Origin: a virus
IMG/VR virus record: IMGVR_UViG_3300049222_000458
Coordinates: 1-34,590 of that record
Length of the DNA stretch: 34,590 bases
Direction: 5' to 3' (one strand)
Shown here: positions 24,843-32,057 of the stretch, in pieces
How the letters are laid out: every line of letters starts with the position of its first letter
Numbering within the stretch: the stretch's first letter is position 1
The notes under the pieces: generated by a model
What the model was told of the DNA's origin: nothing
The model's input: the letters and a program-made list of their open reading frames with translations, nothing else
The model's database searches: none
Position numbers and translations under genes: made by a program

Positions 24843-25242
24843 CTTGATCAAGAAGGTAGAAGGAGGGCAGCTAAAGGCAAGTAATGCCTATGTAACACTC
24901 CGTGCTTTAAAAAGCGAAATTGAATATGCTATAAAGCAAATAGAAAGTCAAATCATTGACGAACTAACTTATTTAGATAGCAAAGAAGCTCTAGTTGTAA
25001 ATGGGTACAAAATTACTCATGTTGCAGGTAGATCATCTTATGACTATAAAGAAAGTTCAATGTGGAAAGAAGCAGACACAGAAAAGAAGCGAATCGAAAG
25101 ATTAATAAAGGTAGCAACTAAAGACGGCGTGTCAATAGTGGACCAACATACTGGTGAAATAATAGAGCCGGTAAAAATTAAACAAGGAAACGGATATATA
25201 AAAATGGAACAAACAAATGAAGATTTACAAAAAATTATTTAA
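24820..25242 (+). CDS. Phage protein preceding ERF, unknown function
   Basis: 140 residues. A helical N-terminal half (LKASNAYVTLRALKSEIEYA, IKQIESQIIDELTYL) is followed by GYKITHVAGRSSYDYKESSM and a charged end. Proteins of this plan frequently precede single-strand annealing proteins in phage operons and are thought to assist recombination, but no activity is established. It starts within the preceding membrane gene and overlaps the ERF gene by 26 bp. Confidence 0.6.
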   Translation: MSIEEPYNLIKKVEGGQLKASNAYVTLRALKSEIEYAIKQIESQIIDELTYLDSKEALVVNGYKITHVAGRSSYDYKESSMWKEADTEKKRIERLIKVATKDGVSIVDQHTGEIIEPVKIKQGNGYIKMEQTNEDLQKII

Positions 25243-25753
25243 AGTAACAAGTACAATGGATAAGATGAAAAAGGATTCTACTAATCCTTTTTATAATAGT
25301 AAATACTTTGACATTAATCAACTAGTAGAAGCCGTAAGGCCTGCATTAATTGCAGAGGACTTATTGCTATTACAGCCAATAAGAGATAATCAAGTTGGTA
25401 CTATTATTATTGACACGGAAAGCGGTGATTCAGTAGAGGCGTTTCTACCTTTACCAGATCTACAAGATCCACAAAAAATTGGATCATGTATTACATACTA
25501 CCGTAGATACACATTGCAATCATTACTAGGTATAGAAGCCGAAGATGATGATGGCAATAAAGCAGTCGGGCCTAAGCCAGAGGTATCTAAAGCATTTAAA
25601 AAAGATGATAAAAAGCCTTGGCTTAACGAGGGCCAACCAGAGTGGGATAAAGCTGAGGACTGGGTTAAATCAGGAGGGGACCCTAAGCTTTTACGGCAAA
25701 AGTATGCAATATCTAAGCCTAATATGGATTACTTCTATTCTATTGCTAAATGA
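25217..25753 (+). CDS. erf: ERF-family single-strand annealing protein
   Basis: 178 residues. The ERF core is unmistakable: KKDSTNPFYNSKYFDINQLV, then LIAEDLLLLQPIRDNQ, and the GSCITYYRRYTLQSLLGIEA motif followed by EDDDGN. These Redbeta-like recombinases anneal complementary single strands in phage recombination and circularise or concatenate genomes. A lysine-rich linker joins a small C-terminal domain with WLNEGQPEWDKAEDWVKSGG, often present in this family. It stands with SSB, NinB-like and NinG genes in one operon. The start at 25217 overlaps the preceding gene; a start 13 codons later (ATG 25256) is possible. Confidence 0.88.
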   Translation: MKIYKKLFKVTSTMDKMKKDSTNPFYNSKYFDINQLVEAVRPALIAEDLLLLQPIRDNQVGTIIIDTESGDSVEAFLPLPDLQDPQKIGSCITYYRRYTLQSLLGIEAEDDDGNKAVGPKPEVSKAFKKDDKKPWLNEGQPEWDKAEDWVKSGGDPKLLRQKYAISKPNMDYFYSIAK

Positions 25754-26133
25754 AATTCAAAAGAATGTTTAGAATAACAGACGGCGAAACGACTAAGGCT
25801 TGGAAGTTTGACCTCCGGGACTATTTAGCTTCCTTGCCTAATGGTGAATATACCATAGAAGTATGTAAGACCATTAACAGTAGAAGCGCTGAACAAAACA
25901 AGCTTTACTGGAAATGGATAGCAATAATAAGTGAAGATTTAGGTTATTACCCAGAGGAGCTACACGAGGCTTTTATAGATCAATTTTCACCTGTTTATAC
26001 AACTAGGGACTTAAACAAGAAACCAAAACAAAAAAGAACAAGAACTAGCCAGATGAACGTGGATCAGATGTCTAAATATATGGACCGTATTTCACACTTC
26101 TGTGCTGAACACTCAATTAAACTACCATTATGA
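25750..26133 (+). CDS. NinB-like recombination protein
   Basis: 127 residues. A short strand-rich beginning (KRMFRITDGETTKAWKFDLR) leads to TINSRSAEQNKLYWKWIAII and LGYYPEELHEAFIDQFSP, the pattern of NinB and related ssDNA-binding recombination mediators. A lysine-rich stretch and the helix SQMNVDQMSKYMDRISHFCA follow. In lambda NinB links recombination with SSB-coated DNA. Coupling by ATGA to ERF, and NinG downstream, supports the call. Confidence 0.72.
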   Translation: MKFKRMFRITDGETTKAWKFDLRDYLASLPNGEYTIEVCKTINSRSAEQNKLYWKWIAIISEDLGYYPEELHEAFIDQFSPVYTTRDLNKKPKQKRTRTSQMNVDQMSKYMDRISHFCAEHSIKLPL

Positions 26134-26324
26134 CACCAGAAAAAGAACTAGAACAAATACGTGAATGGCTTGCAACTCAGGATTTAGATGAGCTAAGCTA
26201 CGATGTACAAATACCTGTACCTAGACTGAGGGCATTTAGAAATATGCAAACAGTAGATCCCGCATATACTACAATACGTAAATTACAAAATTATAAAAAT
26301 GGAAATAATAAAAGTATTACTTGA
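26130..26324 (+). CDS. Small helical protein, possible HTH, paralogue-like to 32918
   Basis: 64 residues. KELEQIREWLATQDLDELSY, then VPRLRAFRNMQTVDPAYTTI: an amphipathic helix followed by a helix-turn-helix-sized segment. The plan matches the protein at 32918 (EEQEIWEWLQDK, IYYFKNGKAKNASFQLIRSL), with shared W, L and N positions. Both could be small DNA-binding regulators of the Cro type. ATGA coupling joins it to the NinB-like gene. Confidence in function is low. Confidence 0.55.
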   Translation: MTPEKELEQIREWLATQDLDELSYDVQIPVPRLRAFRNMQTVDPAYTTIRKLQNYKNGNNKSIT

Positions 26325-26454
26325 TTCAATAGACTTAATAGCTAAAATACTGGGATTCTTATCTCTATACGCAATAGCTATAGCTTTATTAGATTGGCGA
26401 AAGACGTCTAATTACGAACAACAATGTAATGATATAAAAAATGGGCCTAAGTAA
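26299..26454 (+). CDS. Tiny membrane protein
   Basis: 51 residues from ATG 26299 to TAA 26452-26454. A single hydrophobic helix covers residues 13-31 (LIAKILGFLSLYAIAIALL), followed by a polar, basic end (DWRKTSNYEQQC). It overlaps its neighbours at both ends in the same style as the surrounding genes. No function is known; tiny membrane proteins are scattered through this phage (2750, 24693). Confidence 0.55.
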   Translation: MEIIKVLLDSIDLIAKILGFLSLYAIAIALLDWRKTSNYEQQCNDIKNGPK

Positions 26455-26863
26455 AAGTAAAAACCTAAGCACTGCTAAAAAAACATGCGACGCGTGGTTT
26501 AGTAAGTACATACGAATACGAGATGCGAATCATAATGGCTTATGTAAATGTATTACTTGTAACACTGTCAAGCATTGGAAAGAAATGGATTGCGGTCACT
26601 TTCAAAGCCGTAGATTTATGGCTACAAGATGGCACGAACAGAATGCACATGCACAATGTCAATCCTGTAATAAATATAACGCAGGTGAACAGTACCGACA
26701 CGGCATCGAAATAGACTTATTATACGGTGAAGGAACGGCAGATTATTTAGAACAATTGTCTAGGAGCATGATTAAACTTAATAAGGTTGATGTCATGGAA
26801 CTAGCGCAATATTATCAACAAGAAACAATAAAACTAGCAAAACAAAAATCATTAGAATTATGA
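26441..26863 (+). CDS. ninG: NinG (Rap)-like Holliday junction endonuclease
   Basis: 140 residues. The NinG signature is present: STAKKTCDAWFSKYIRIRDA, CKCITCNTVKHWKEMDCGHF (a Cys pair, then Cys and His), FMATRWHEQNAHAQC and QSCNKYNAGEQYRHG. The cysteines and histidines bind zinc. Lambda NinG/Rap cleaves branched recombination intermediates. Here it sits in the ERF-NinB-NinG-SSB cluster, which is a full set for recombination-dependent replication. Confidence 0.9.
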   Translation: MGLSKSKNLSTAKKTCDAWFSKYIRIRDANHNGLCKCITCNTVKHWKEMDCGHFQSRRFMATRWHEQNAHAQCQSCNKYNAGEQYRHGIEIDLLYGEGTADYLEQLSRSMIKLNKVDVMELAQYYQQETIKLAKQKSLEL

Positions 26864-27264
26864 ATAAAGCAATATTAATAGGTAGACTAGGCAGCAATCC
26901 TGAAACAAGATTTACGCAAAGCAATACACCAGTATGTAACTGGTCTTTAGCAACTAGCAAAAAAGTAAAAGGCGAAGATAAAACAGAATGGCATAACATT
27001 GTGGCATTTAGCAAAACGGCTGAAATAGCACAACAATACTTAACTAAAGGTTCTTTGGTTTGTATTGAAGGCTCTATTACTACAAGCCAATATGAAAAAA
27101 ATGGCGAAAAGCGTTACAGCACACAGATTATCTGTGATAGACTAGAGATGCTAGGTGGTATGAATAATAACGATAATAAAGATTGCGCGTTAGAACAAAA
27201 ACCTGGAAGCCAGAAAGTAGACATAAGCAACTGGGATCAAATATCAGACGATTTACCTTTTTAA
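26860..27264 (+). CDS. ssb: Single-stranded DNA-binding protein
   Basis: 134 residues. The OB-fold begins MNKAILIGRLGSNPETRFTQ, continues SLATSKKVKGEDKTEWHNIV and YLTKGSLVCIEGSITTSQYE, and the protein ends in the acidic interaction tail DDLPF as in bacterial SSBs. The intact tail suggests contacts with host replication and repair proteins. The linker is short. It starts by ATGA overlap with the NinG gene. Confidence 0.93.
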   Translation: MNKAILIGRLGSNPETRFTQSNTPVCNWSLATSKKVKGEDKTEWHNIVAFSKTAEIAQQYLTKGSLVCIEGSITTSQYEKNGEKRYSTQIICDRLEMLGGMNNNDNKDCALEQKPGSQKVDISNWDQISDDLPF

Positions 27265-27266
27265 TT

Positions 27267-27515
27267 ATGGAAACAGAATACAAAGTACTACAAAAAATAG
27301 GGCCTTATGATGGTCCTTATCAAAAAAATCTAGTAACTTATATACTACTTTCTAAAAGCAAAAGAGTAGCATGGCATGAAAAGCCTGGTAGAAAGTTTCC
27401 TTATAACAAAGGAGACGTTGTTACAGGCATAGCGCTAAAAGGCGACAATATAGATTACAAAAAATCAAATCCTAAACTAATATTAAAACAACTTAATTTT
27501 TATGGAAATATTTAA
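27267..27515 (+). CDS. Small beta-rich protein of unknown function
   Basis: 82 residues from ATG 27267; upstream in-frame codons lie inside the SSB gene and are rejected. Strand-rich with many aromatic and lysine residues (TEYKVLQKIGPYDGPYQKNL, RVAWHEKPGRKFPYNKGDVV). The size and pattern suggest a small barrel. Two bases separate it from the SSB gene and it overlaps the MazG-like gene by 14. No family recognised. Confidence 0.55.
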   Translation: METEYKVLQKIGPYDGPYQKNLVTYILLSKSKRVAWHEKPGRKFPYNKGDVVTGIALKGDNIDYKKSNPKLILKQLNFYGNI

Positions 27516-27816
27516 TAACATAAGATCATGGGCTAACGAAAGAGGCCTTTATGACAAAGGAGATACTAAAACTCAATTTATTAAACTAAACGAAGAGGTA
27601 GGAGAATTAGCAGAAGCTATACTAAAAAAAGATGAAAAAGAAGTCATCGATGCTATAGGTGATATAGTAGTTGTCCTTACAAATTTAACATACTTAGCAA
27701 ATGTTGATATAATTAGATCAGATTATATTAGGATAGAGGACTGCGTGCAATCGGCATATAATGAAATAAAAGATAGAAAAGGTAAGATGGATAATGGAAC
27801 CTTCAAAAAAGCATGA
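27502..27816 (+). CDS. MazG-like nucleotide pyrophosphohydrolase
   Basis: 104 residues. The metal-binding ExxE...ExxD motif is visible: KLNEEVGELAEAIL (EEVGE) and KEVIDAIGDIVVVL (ExxD-like, with IDAIGD). Helical all-alpha NTP pyrophosphohydrolases of this type cleave dNTPs or NTPs to monophosphates. In a nucleotide operon with dCMP deaminase it may remove dUTP or a canonical dNTP that competes with a modified one, or lower ppGpp. Overlaps its neighbours at both ends. Confidence 0.82.
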   Translation: MEIFNNIRSWANERGLYDKGDTKTQFIKLNEEVGELAEAILKKDEKEVIDAIGDIVVVLTNLTYLANVDIIRSDYIRIEDCVQSAYNEIKDRKGKMDNGTFKKA

Positions 27817-28201
27817 TCTATACATGCGTATAGCCGAAGCAGTCGCATTAAGTAGTCACTGCAAAAGAAGCAAAGTTGGTTGTATTATTGTAAAAAATGA
27901 TAATATTATAGGTATTGGCTACAATGGTACGCCTTCTGGCTTTGAAAATAACTGCGAATGTAATAACGTTACAAAAGACGAGGTTTTACACGCGGAGTCA
28001 AATGCAATAACAAAATGTGCTAAAAGCACTATAAGTTCAGACGGTTCTGTAATGTACTGTACATTAATGCCTTGTTTTAATTGCGCTAAATTAATAATTC
28101 AAAGCGGTATTAAGCAAGTTGTTTACAAAGACGATTATAGAAATAGATCAGGAATAAAACTATTAACAAAAGCAAATATAGAGGTTTTAAAATATGAATA
28201 A
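27794..28201 (+). CDS. Deoxycytidylate (dCMP) deaminase
   Basis: 135 residues. Zinc-dependent deaminase with HAESNAI (His66, Glu68) and TLMPCFNCAKLI (Cys94, Cys97), an N-terminal VALSSHCKRSKVGCIIVKND and GIGYNGTPSGFENNCE, all typical of dCMP deaminases. It makes dUMP from dCMP and so feeds the TS-family enzyme two genes downstream. Phages with modified thymidine or cytidine often carry it to redirect pyrimidine pools. Usually regulated by dCTP/dTTP; the sequence does not tell whether that applies here. Confidence 0.9.
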   Translation: MEPSKKHDLYMRIAEAVALSSHCKRSKVGCIIVKNDNIIGIGYNGTPSGFENNCECNNVTKDEVLHAESNAITKCAKSTISSDGSVMYCTLMPCFNCAKLIIQSGIKQVVYKDDYRNRSGIKLLTKANIEVLKYE

Positions 28202-28466
28202 ATCATTATGCGAAATAGCACATGAAATAGTAAACGAAAGAAGCGAAGAAAAAGAAAGAGAATACGGGCCCTTCTCTGAAGGGATGGAAAGAGCCGCACA
28301 TATATTATCAGGATTAATTGGATACGAAGTATACGCTGAGCACATGTATTTAGCGATGATAGCTTTAAAATTAAGTAGAGAATCATACAACCATAAAAAG
28401 GATAATTTATTAGACGCGATAGCATATTTACAAGGATTAGAAAATTATTATAATGAAAACAAATAA
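28194..28466 (+). CDS. Small MazG-like/DUF6378-like helical protein
   Basis: 90 residues. The pattern REYGPFSEGMERAAHILSGL, then EHMYLAMIALKLSRESYNH and DNLLDAIAYLQGLENYY corresponds to a small all-alpha family found next to phage nucleotide genes (R-YG, ALKL-R and D-DAI-Y). The invariant acidic residues resemble those of MazG-type pyrophosphohydrolases. The activity is unproven. It sits between dCMP deaminase and the TS-family gene with overlaps on both sides. Confidence 0.65.
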   Translation: MNKSLCEIAHEIVNERSEEKEREYGPFSEGMERAAHILSGLIGYEVYAEHMYLAMIALKLSRESYNHKKDNLLDAIAYLQGLENYYNENK

Positions 28467-29097
28467 CGCAACAACAGCCTTTGAGTATTATTACGATTTA
28501 ATTATAAATATCGGCAAATCAAAAAAAGGCACAAAATATTTAAGAAATATTTCATTTACGATGCTAAACCCATTGGATAATGTTATAAGTACAAAGTGGA
28601 GAAATTTTAACGTAGACTACGCTGAAAGAGAATGGCAATGGTATTTATCAGCTGATAGGAACATAAGCGCCATGGAGCCACCTGTGCCTAAGATATGGCA
28701 AGATATTAGCGATGATAATGGTGATACATTCTCTAACTATGGGTGGCAATGGCAAAGATCTAACCAGATTGATTATGTAATAAATGAATTGAGATCTAAT
28801 CCTACAAGTAGAAGGGCTTGTATTTCGATATATGATGCAAAAGAAAACCAAGATTGGATAAGAGACGTTCCATGTACTCTAGCCATCTGTTTCTATATAG
28901 AAGATGATTCTTTATGCATGAGCGTATACATGCGATCTAATGATCTAGTCTTTGGATTTTGTAATGATCAATACTGCTTTAGTAAGCTACAAGAGTATAT
29001 AGCCAAAGAAATTAATATAAAAATTGGTTATTATCATCACTCTGCTACAGATTTACATATATACAAAAGACACTTTGATCTGAAGAAAAATGGATAA
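28453..29097 (+). CDS. Thymidylate-synthase-family pyrimidine 5-hydroxymethylase-like enzyme
   Basis: 214 residues, shorter than ThyA (264) and T4 dCMP hydroxymethylase (246). Family features: YGWQWQRSNQIDYVINELRS, TSRRACISIYD, the catalytic cysteine in DVPCTLAICFYI (Cys141), YMRSNDLVFGFCNDQY (Arg161, Asp164) and DLHIYKRHF (His202, Tyr204). Counting from Asp164, the residue equivalent to ThyA Asn177 is Asp172. The same ND arrangement occurs in T4 gp42 (MRSNDVVFGFRND), where Asp gives dCMP preference. So a hydroxymethylase rather than a thymidylate synthase is suggested, acting on dCMP or dUMP. The nearby dCMP deaminase and the 21-24 kb cassette favour a role in base modification. Confidence 0.75.
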   Translation: MKTNNATTAFEYYYDLIINIGKSKKGTKYLRNISFTMLNPLDNVISTKWRNFNVDYAEREWQWYLSADRNISAMEPPVPKIWQDISDDNGDTFSNYGWQWQRSNQIDYVINELRSNPTSRRACISIYDAKENQDWIRDVPCTLAICFYIEDDSLCMSVYMRSNDLVFGFCNDQYCFSKLQEYIAKEINIKIGYYHHSATDLHIYKRHFDLKKNG

Positions 29098-29743
29098 AGG
29101 ATGGATTAAACTACACAGGCAATTCCTTGAGTGGGAATGGTATGACGAGCCAAATTGTTTGCGGGTATTTTTACACTGCTTACTAAAGGCTAATCATAAA
29201 GATAAGCGATATAGAGGTGATGTGATTAAGCGAGGTACCTTTGTTACAAGCTTAGAAATACTTTCATTCGAACTAAACCTAACTGTACAGCAAATTAGAA
29301 CTGTTTTTGACAAACTGGAAAGCACTGGTGAGATTAACAGGCAAAGTAACAGACGTGGAACTATTCTAAGTATATGTAATTACAACAATTATCAAAATGA
29401 GGAAACAAAAAATAACAAACAGGATAACAGGAAAGTAACAGGAAAACAACAGACGTCTAACAGAAAACTAACAGGTACTAAGAATGAAAAGAATGAAAAG
29501 AATGAAAACAATATAGTACCCACACTATCTGAAGTAGAAGAATACTTTAAAGAATCTAATAAGATAGATAAAAGCCATGTTAAGTTAGAAGCTGAGAATT
29601 TTATCAACCATTATGAATCATTAGACTGGAAGCGTAATCGTAAAAAGATTAAAAACTGGAAGCTCCAGGCTTCTACTTGGTCAAATAATTATTTAAAATT
29701 CAATACAACAAAAAGAAATGTTCACGATAACCCATTTGATTAA
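29090..29743 (+). CDS. DnaD-like replication initiator
   Basis: 217 residues. Residues 1-100 form a winged-helix N-terminal domain of the phage replisome-organiser type (WIKLHRQFLEWEWYDEPNCL, then GTFVTSLEILSFELNLTVQQ and RTVFDKLESTGEINRQS). Residues 105-145 are a low-complexity linker (repeats NRKVTG and NRKLTG, then KNE three times). The C-terminal part (FINHYESLDWKRNRKKIKNW, LQASTWSNNYLKF) is a DnaD-like tail. Such proteins open the origin and recruit the host helicase loader. The DNA encoding the linker carries phased 11-bp repeats, as with the lambda O gene, so the origin may lie inside this gene. Confidence 0.8.
   Translation: MDKGWIKLHRQFLEWEWYDEPNCLRVFLHCLLKANHKDKRYRGDVIKRGTFVTSLEILSFELNLTVQQIRTVFDKLESTGEINRQSNRRGTILSICNYNNYQNEETKNNKQDNRKVTGKQQTSNRKLTGTKNEKNEKNENNIVPTLSEVEEYFKESNKIDKSHVKLEAENFINHYESLDWKRNRKKIKNWKLQASTWSNNYLKFNTTKRNVHDNPFD
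29335..29479 (+). repeat. Iteron-like phased TAACAG repeats inside the initiator gene
   Basis: TAACAG or a close variant occurs at 29335, 29347 (12 bp apart) and then 29413, 29425, 29436, 29447 (as CAACAG), 29458 and 29469, that is at steps of 12, 11, 11, 11 and 11 bp. Eleven bp is about one helical turn and is not a multiple of three, so a protein repeat alone would not produce it. An AT-rich run with three AAGAATGAA units (29480-29506) follows directly, a candidate unwinding element. Confidence 0.7.
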
Positions 29744-30288
29744 TGAAAATACAAATAGCCAATAACAAACAAGACGCTAAGAACTATAGTAGCTCAGGGA
29801 TAGAATTTGATTACTCAAATGATCTTATGAAACTATTGTACGACTTCCATACTGATATAGGTGCGACTAAGGAATTGCCAACTGATAAGGTTAAGGTAAA
29901 GGAGTATCTTATAAGATTACATGAGACTATAACCATAAAGAATCCACTATACCCAAATGATGTTAACTTTGATATGATATATGGTGTATGGATGATGGCT
30001 GTGATATATGAAGAAGCACCAAGGTATGGTAATAATATATCAGCACTAGCAAGGTGTTTTAATGAATGGTATAAAAAAAATTCTGATCAATTTATTAAAT
30101 CTAGTCAAGAACATTTAGTTAGTAAGTACAGAAATATTACAGACTTTACAAATGTAGAAATCGCACGACTCCATGATGTTGTAGAAATGCTAAATGATGG
30201 TGATTTAATTGGTGGTTTGTTTAATACAGGAGGAGCTAAATCATTCTTCAAAAGGTTAAAATCTGAGTATATTGCAAGAGGTTTGTAA
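29743..30288 (+). CDS. Protein following the initiator, possible helicase loader or partner
   Basis: 181 residues, mostly helical (YSNDLMKLLYDFHTDIGATK, VNFDMIYGVWMMAVIYEEAP, NNISALARCFNEWYKKNSDQ). The start overlaps the initiator stop (TAATG). In many phages the gene after a DnaD-like initiator encodes a helicase loader or inhibitor, but no Walker motif is present, so an AAA+ loader is excluded. It could be a small adaptor for host DnaB. Not recognised as any family. Confidence 0.55.
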   Translation: MKIQIANNKQDAKNYSSSGIEFDYSNDLMKLLYDFHTDIGATKELPTDKVKVKEYLIRLHETITIKNPLYPNDVNFDMIYGVWMMAVIYEEAPRYGNNISALARCFNEWYKKNSDQFIKSSQEHLVSKYRNITDFTNVEIARLHDVVEMLNDGDLIGGLFNTGGAKSFFKRLKSEYIARGL

Positions 30289-30304
30289 TTTTTTTGTATA
30301 TTAT
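30272..30304 (+). promoter_or_regulatory. Putative promoter before terminase genes
   Basis: TTG (30272-30274) and TATATTAT (30297-30304), 22 bp apart. TTTGTATATT (from 30293) is shared with early promoter copy 3 (31798-31807). Only 25 bp separate it from ATG 30330, with a T-rich leader. The box is weaker than those of the three repeated promoters, and its longer spacing makes the call tentative. Confidence 0.4.
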
Positions 30305-30329
30305 ACTTAATTAATCAAGTTTTTTCAAG

Positions 30330-30584
30330 ATGGCACACGGTGGTAAAAGAGCAGGAGCAGGTAGAAAGCCTAAGGCTGATGAAATATCCATGATACAATC
30401 TATGGATGCTACATTAGCACCAATAGAGGTATGGCAAAAATTAGCTCTTAGAGTTAACGAAGGATCTGACACAGCGATAAAGACTTGGTTATCTTATAGG
30501 TATGGGCAACCTAAGCAAAGCGTAGACCATACAACTGATGGCGATAAAATAGAAAGCGTAACGGTGAGAATAATTGAACCATAG
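30330..30584 (+). CDS. terS: Terminase small subunit
   Basis: 84 residues. It begins AHGGKRAGAGRKPKADEISM, the Gly/Arg/Lys-rich start common among small terminase subunits, followed by a helical segment with APIEVWQKLALRVNEGSDTA and TWLSYRYGQPKQSVDHTTDG. It recognises the packaging site and regulates the large subunit. At 84 residues it is short, but the position directly before terL supports the call. The terL start lies 11 bases before its stop. Confidence 0.8.
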   Translation: MAHGGKRAGAGRKPKADEISMIQSMDATLAPIEVWQKLALRVNEGSDTAIKTWLSYRYGQPKQSVDHTTDGDKIESVTVRIIEP

Positions 30585-31761
30585 CTTTGATGCAAATAAG
30601 CTTTATTCATTAACCTATAATAGCAGGAAGCCCTACATAGTTCATCAAGGTGGCACTTCAAGCGGGAAGACTTATGCTATATTGCAAGTCTTAATAATGA
30701 AAGCCGCCACTATACCCAGCTTAGTAATAACAGTCGTAGGCCAAGATATACCTAACTTAAGGGTAGGCGCCTATAGAGATGCTCAAAGCATTATATTTAA
30801 TGATCCATTCTTTACGCAAGAGCTTAAAGATCACAACAAGAGTAACAGGCTTTTTACTTTTAGCACTGGATCTAAGATTGAATTTAATTCATATAATGAC
30901 GAGATAGATGCTAGATCAGGTAAAAGAACCCATTCTTTTTTTAACGAGGCTAATGGTATAGATTACGGCATATTTGAGCAGATCAGCATGCGAACTACCG
31001 AGCAGACTATTATTGACTTTAACCCGTCTGCCGCGTTTTGGGCACATGAAAGATTACAAAGCAGAGACGATGTTGATTGGTTCGTATCTACATTTAGAGA
31101 TAATGCATTTATACAGTCTAGTATTAAACAAAAGATACAAAGCTACGAGCCAACTGATGAGAATATAAAAGCCGGTACAGCAAATCAATACCGATGGCAA
31201 GTATATGGATTAGGAGAGGTAGGTAGGTTAGAAGGCTTGGTGTTTCCTAATTTTGAGATTACAAGCGAGTGGCCTGATAATTACAAATGGCGATGCTTTG
31301 GCCTTGATTGGGGATATACAAATGATCCTACAGCTTTAGTAGAAATAAGGTATAATGGTGGCGCGCTATATTGGAAAGAGCATATTTATAGAAAGCAACT
31401 TACCAACCAATATATTAGTCGTTTAATCAAAGAATTGAACATAACTGATGAAATAGTAGCAGATAGCGCTGAGCCTAAAAGTATTGCCGAGTTACGTAAT
31501 ACAGGTGTATGGGTAAAGCCTGCTAAGAAAGGCAAGGATTCTGTCATGTTTGGAATTCAATTACTACAAGACTATCCTATAAAAATACATACTAAAAGTA
31601 AAAACATAATCGAGGAATTTAGCAGTTATACATGGGCAAAGGATAGAAGTGGCACATCAACAAACAAACCTATAGATGATTTTAACCACGCTATAGATGC
31701 AGGTAGGTATGCAATAATGGACAGAATGAAGAAAAAAACACTAGATATATCACTTGCTTAA
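30574..31761 (+). CDS. terL: Terminase large subunit (ATPase and nuclease)
   Basis: 395 residues, read from TTG 30574; no ATG lies near the beginning and the Walker A motif is at residues 26-33, so a later start is ruled out. ATPase motifs: GGTSSGKT (Lys32) and the Walker B-like HSFFNEAN (Glu125). Nuclease acidic residues: FGLDWGYTNDPTAL (Asp245), VADSAEPKSI (Asp297) and NHAIDAGRYA (Asp375). It drives DNA into procapsids and cuts concatemers. It belongs to the PBSX/Terminase_3-type family. Packaging type (pac or cos) is not decided by sequence; a headful mechanism would fit the circularly closing contig. Confidence 0.93.
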   Translation: MNHSFDANKLYSLTYNSRKPYIVHQGGTSSGKTYAILQVLIMKAATIPSLVITVVGQDIPNLRVGAYRDAQSIIFNDPFFTQELKDHNKSNRLFTFSTGSKIEFNSYNDEIDARSGKRTHSFFNEANGIDYGIFEQISMRTTEQTIIDFNPSAAFWAHERLQSRDDVDWFVSTFRDNAFIQSSIKQKIQSYEPTDENIKAGTANQYRWQVYGLGEVGRLEGLVFPNFEITSEWPDNYKWRCFGLDWGYTNDPTALVEIRYNGGALYWKEHIYRKQLTNQYISRLIKELNITDEIVADSAEPKSIAELRNTGVWVKPAKKGKDSVMFGIQLLQDYPIKIHTKSKNIIEEFSSYTWAKDRSGTSTNKPIDDFNHAIDAGRYAIMDRMKKKTLDISLA

Positions 31762-31771
31762 AAAATAATTT

Positions 31772-31810
31772 AAAAAAAGTTTTTTATTATTAAATAAGTT
31801 TGTATATTGC
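31772..31810 (+). promoter_or_regulatory. Early-type promoter, copy 3
   Basis: Seven A, G, TTTTTTATTATTAA (31772-31793), then TTTGTATATTGC with the -7-like box at 31803-31810. It has the same architecture and spacing as copy 1 (20801). The leader GAACAATTAATAACAAACTA, then CAGAACA, leads to ATG 31842, the true start of the following gene. Confidence 0.68.
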
Positions 31811-31841
31811 TCTTGAACAATTAATAACAAACTACAGAACA

Positions 31842-32054
31842 ATGACAAATACAAAACAAGATTTCGACACGCTTTCAGCAAAAGCATATAGCTCTATACA
31901 AGATCTAATTGAATATTGCAATAATAATAACGAATCAGAAGAGGCTGCTCTTTTAATGAGTATAAAAATAGAGATGATACGATTCGAGGATCGTATGACT
32001 TATGGTGAAAATAAAAATAACAAACCAAACCTTTTACCTTACCAAAGAGTTTAA
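31842..32054 (+). CDS. Small early protein of unknown function
   Basis: 70 residues from ATG 31842. A TTG at 31800 would place the promoter inside the gene and is rejected. The protein is acidic and helical (TKQDFDTLSAKAYSSIQDLI, then NNESEEAALLMSIKIEMIRF), ending in a Lys/Pro-rich tail. It is the first of a block of seven very small genes between terminase and portal, all behind promoter copy 3. No family recognised. Confidence 0.6.
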   Translation: MTNTKQDFDTLSAKAYSSIQDLIEYCNNNNESEEAALLMSIKIEMIRFEDRMTYGENKNNKPNLLPYQRV

Positions 32055-32057
32055 ATA

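Noticed and set aside
31800-31841. TTG 31800 as start of the small gene ending at 32054
   Set aside because: This stretch holds the promoter -7 box and the conserved leader; ATG 31842 lies just where the other two promoter copies place their starts.
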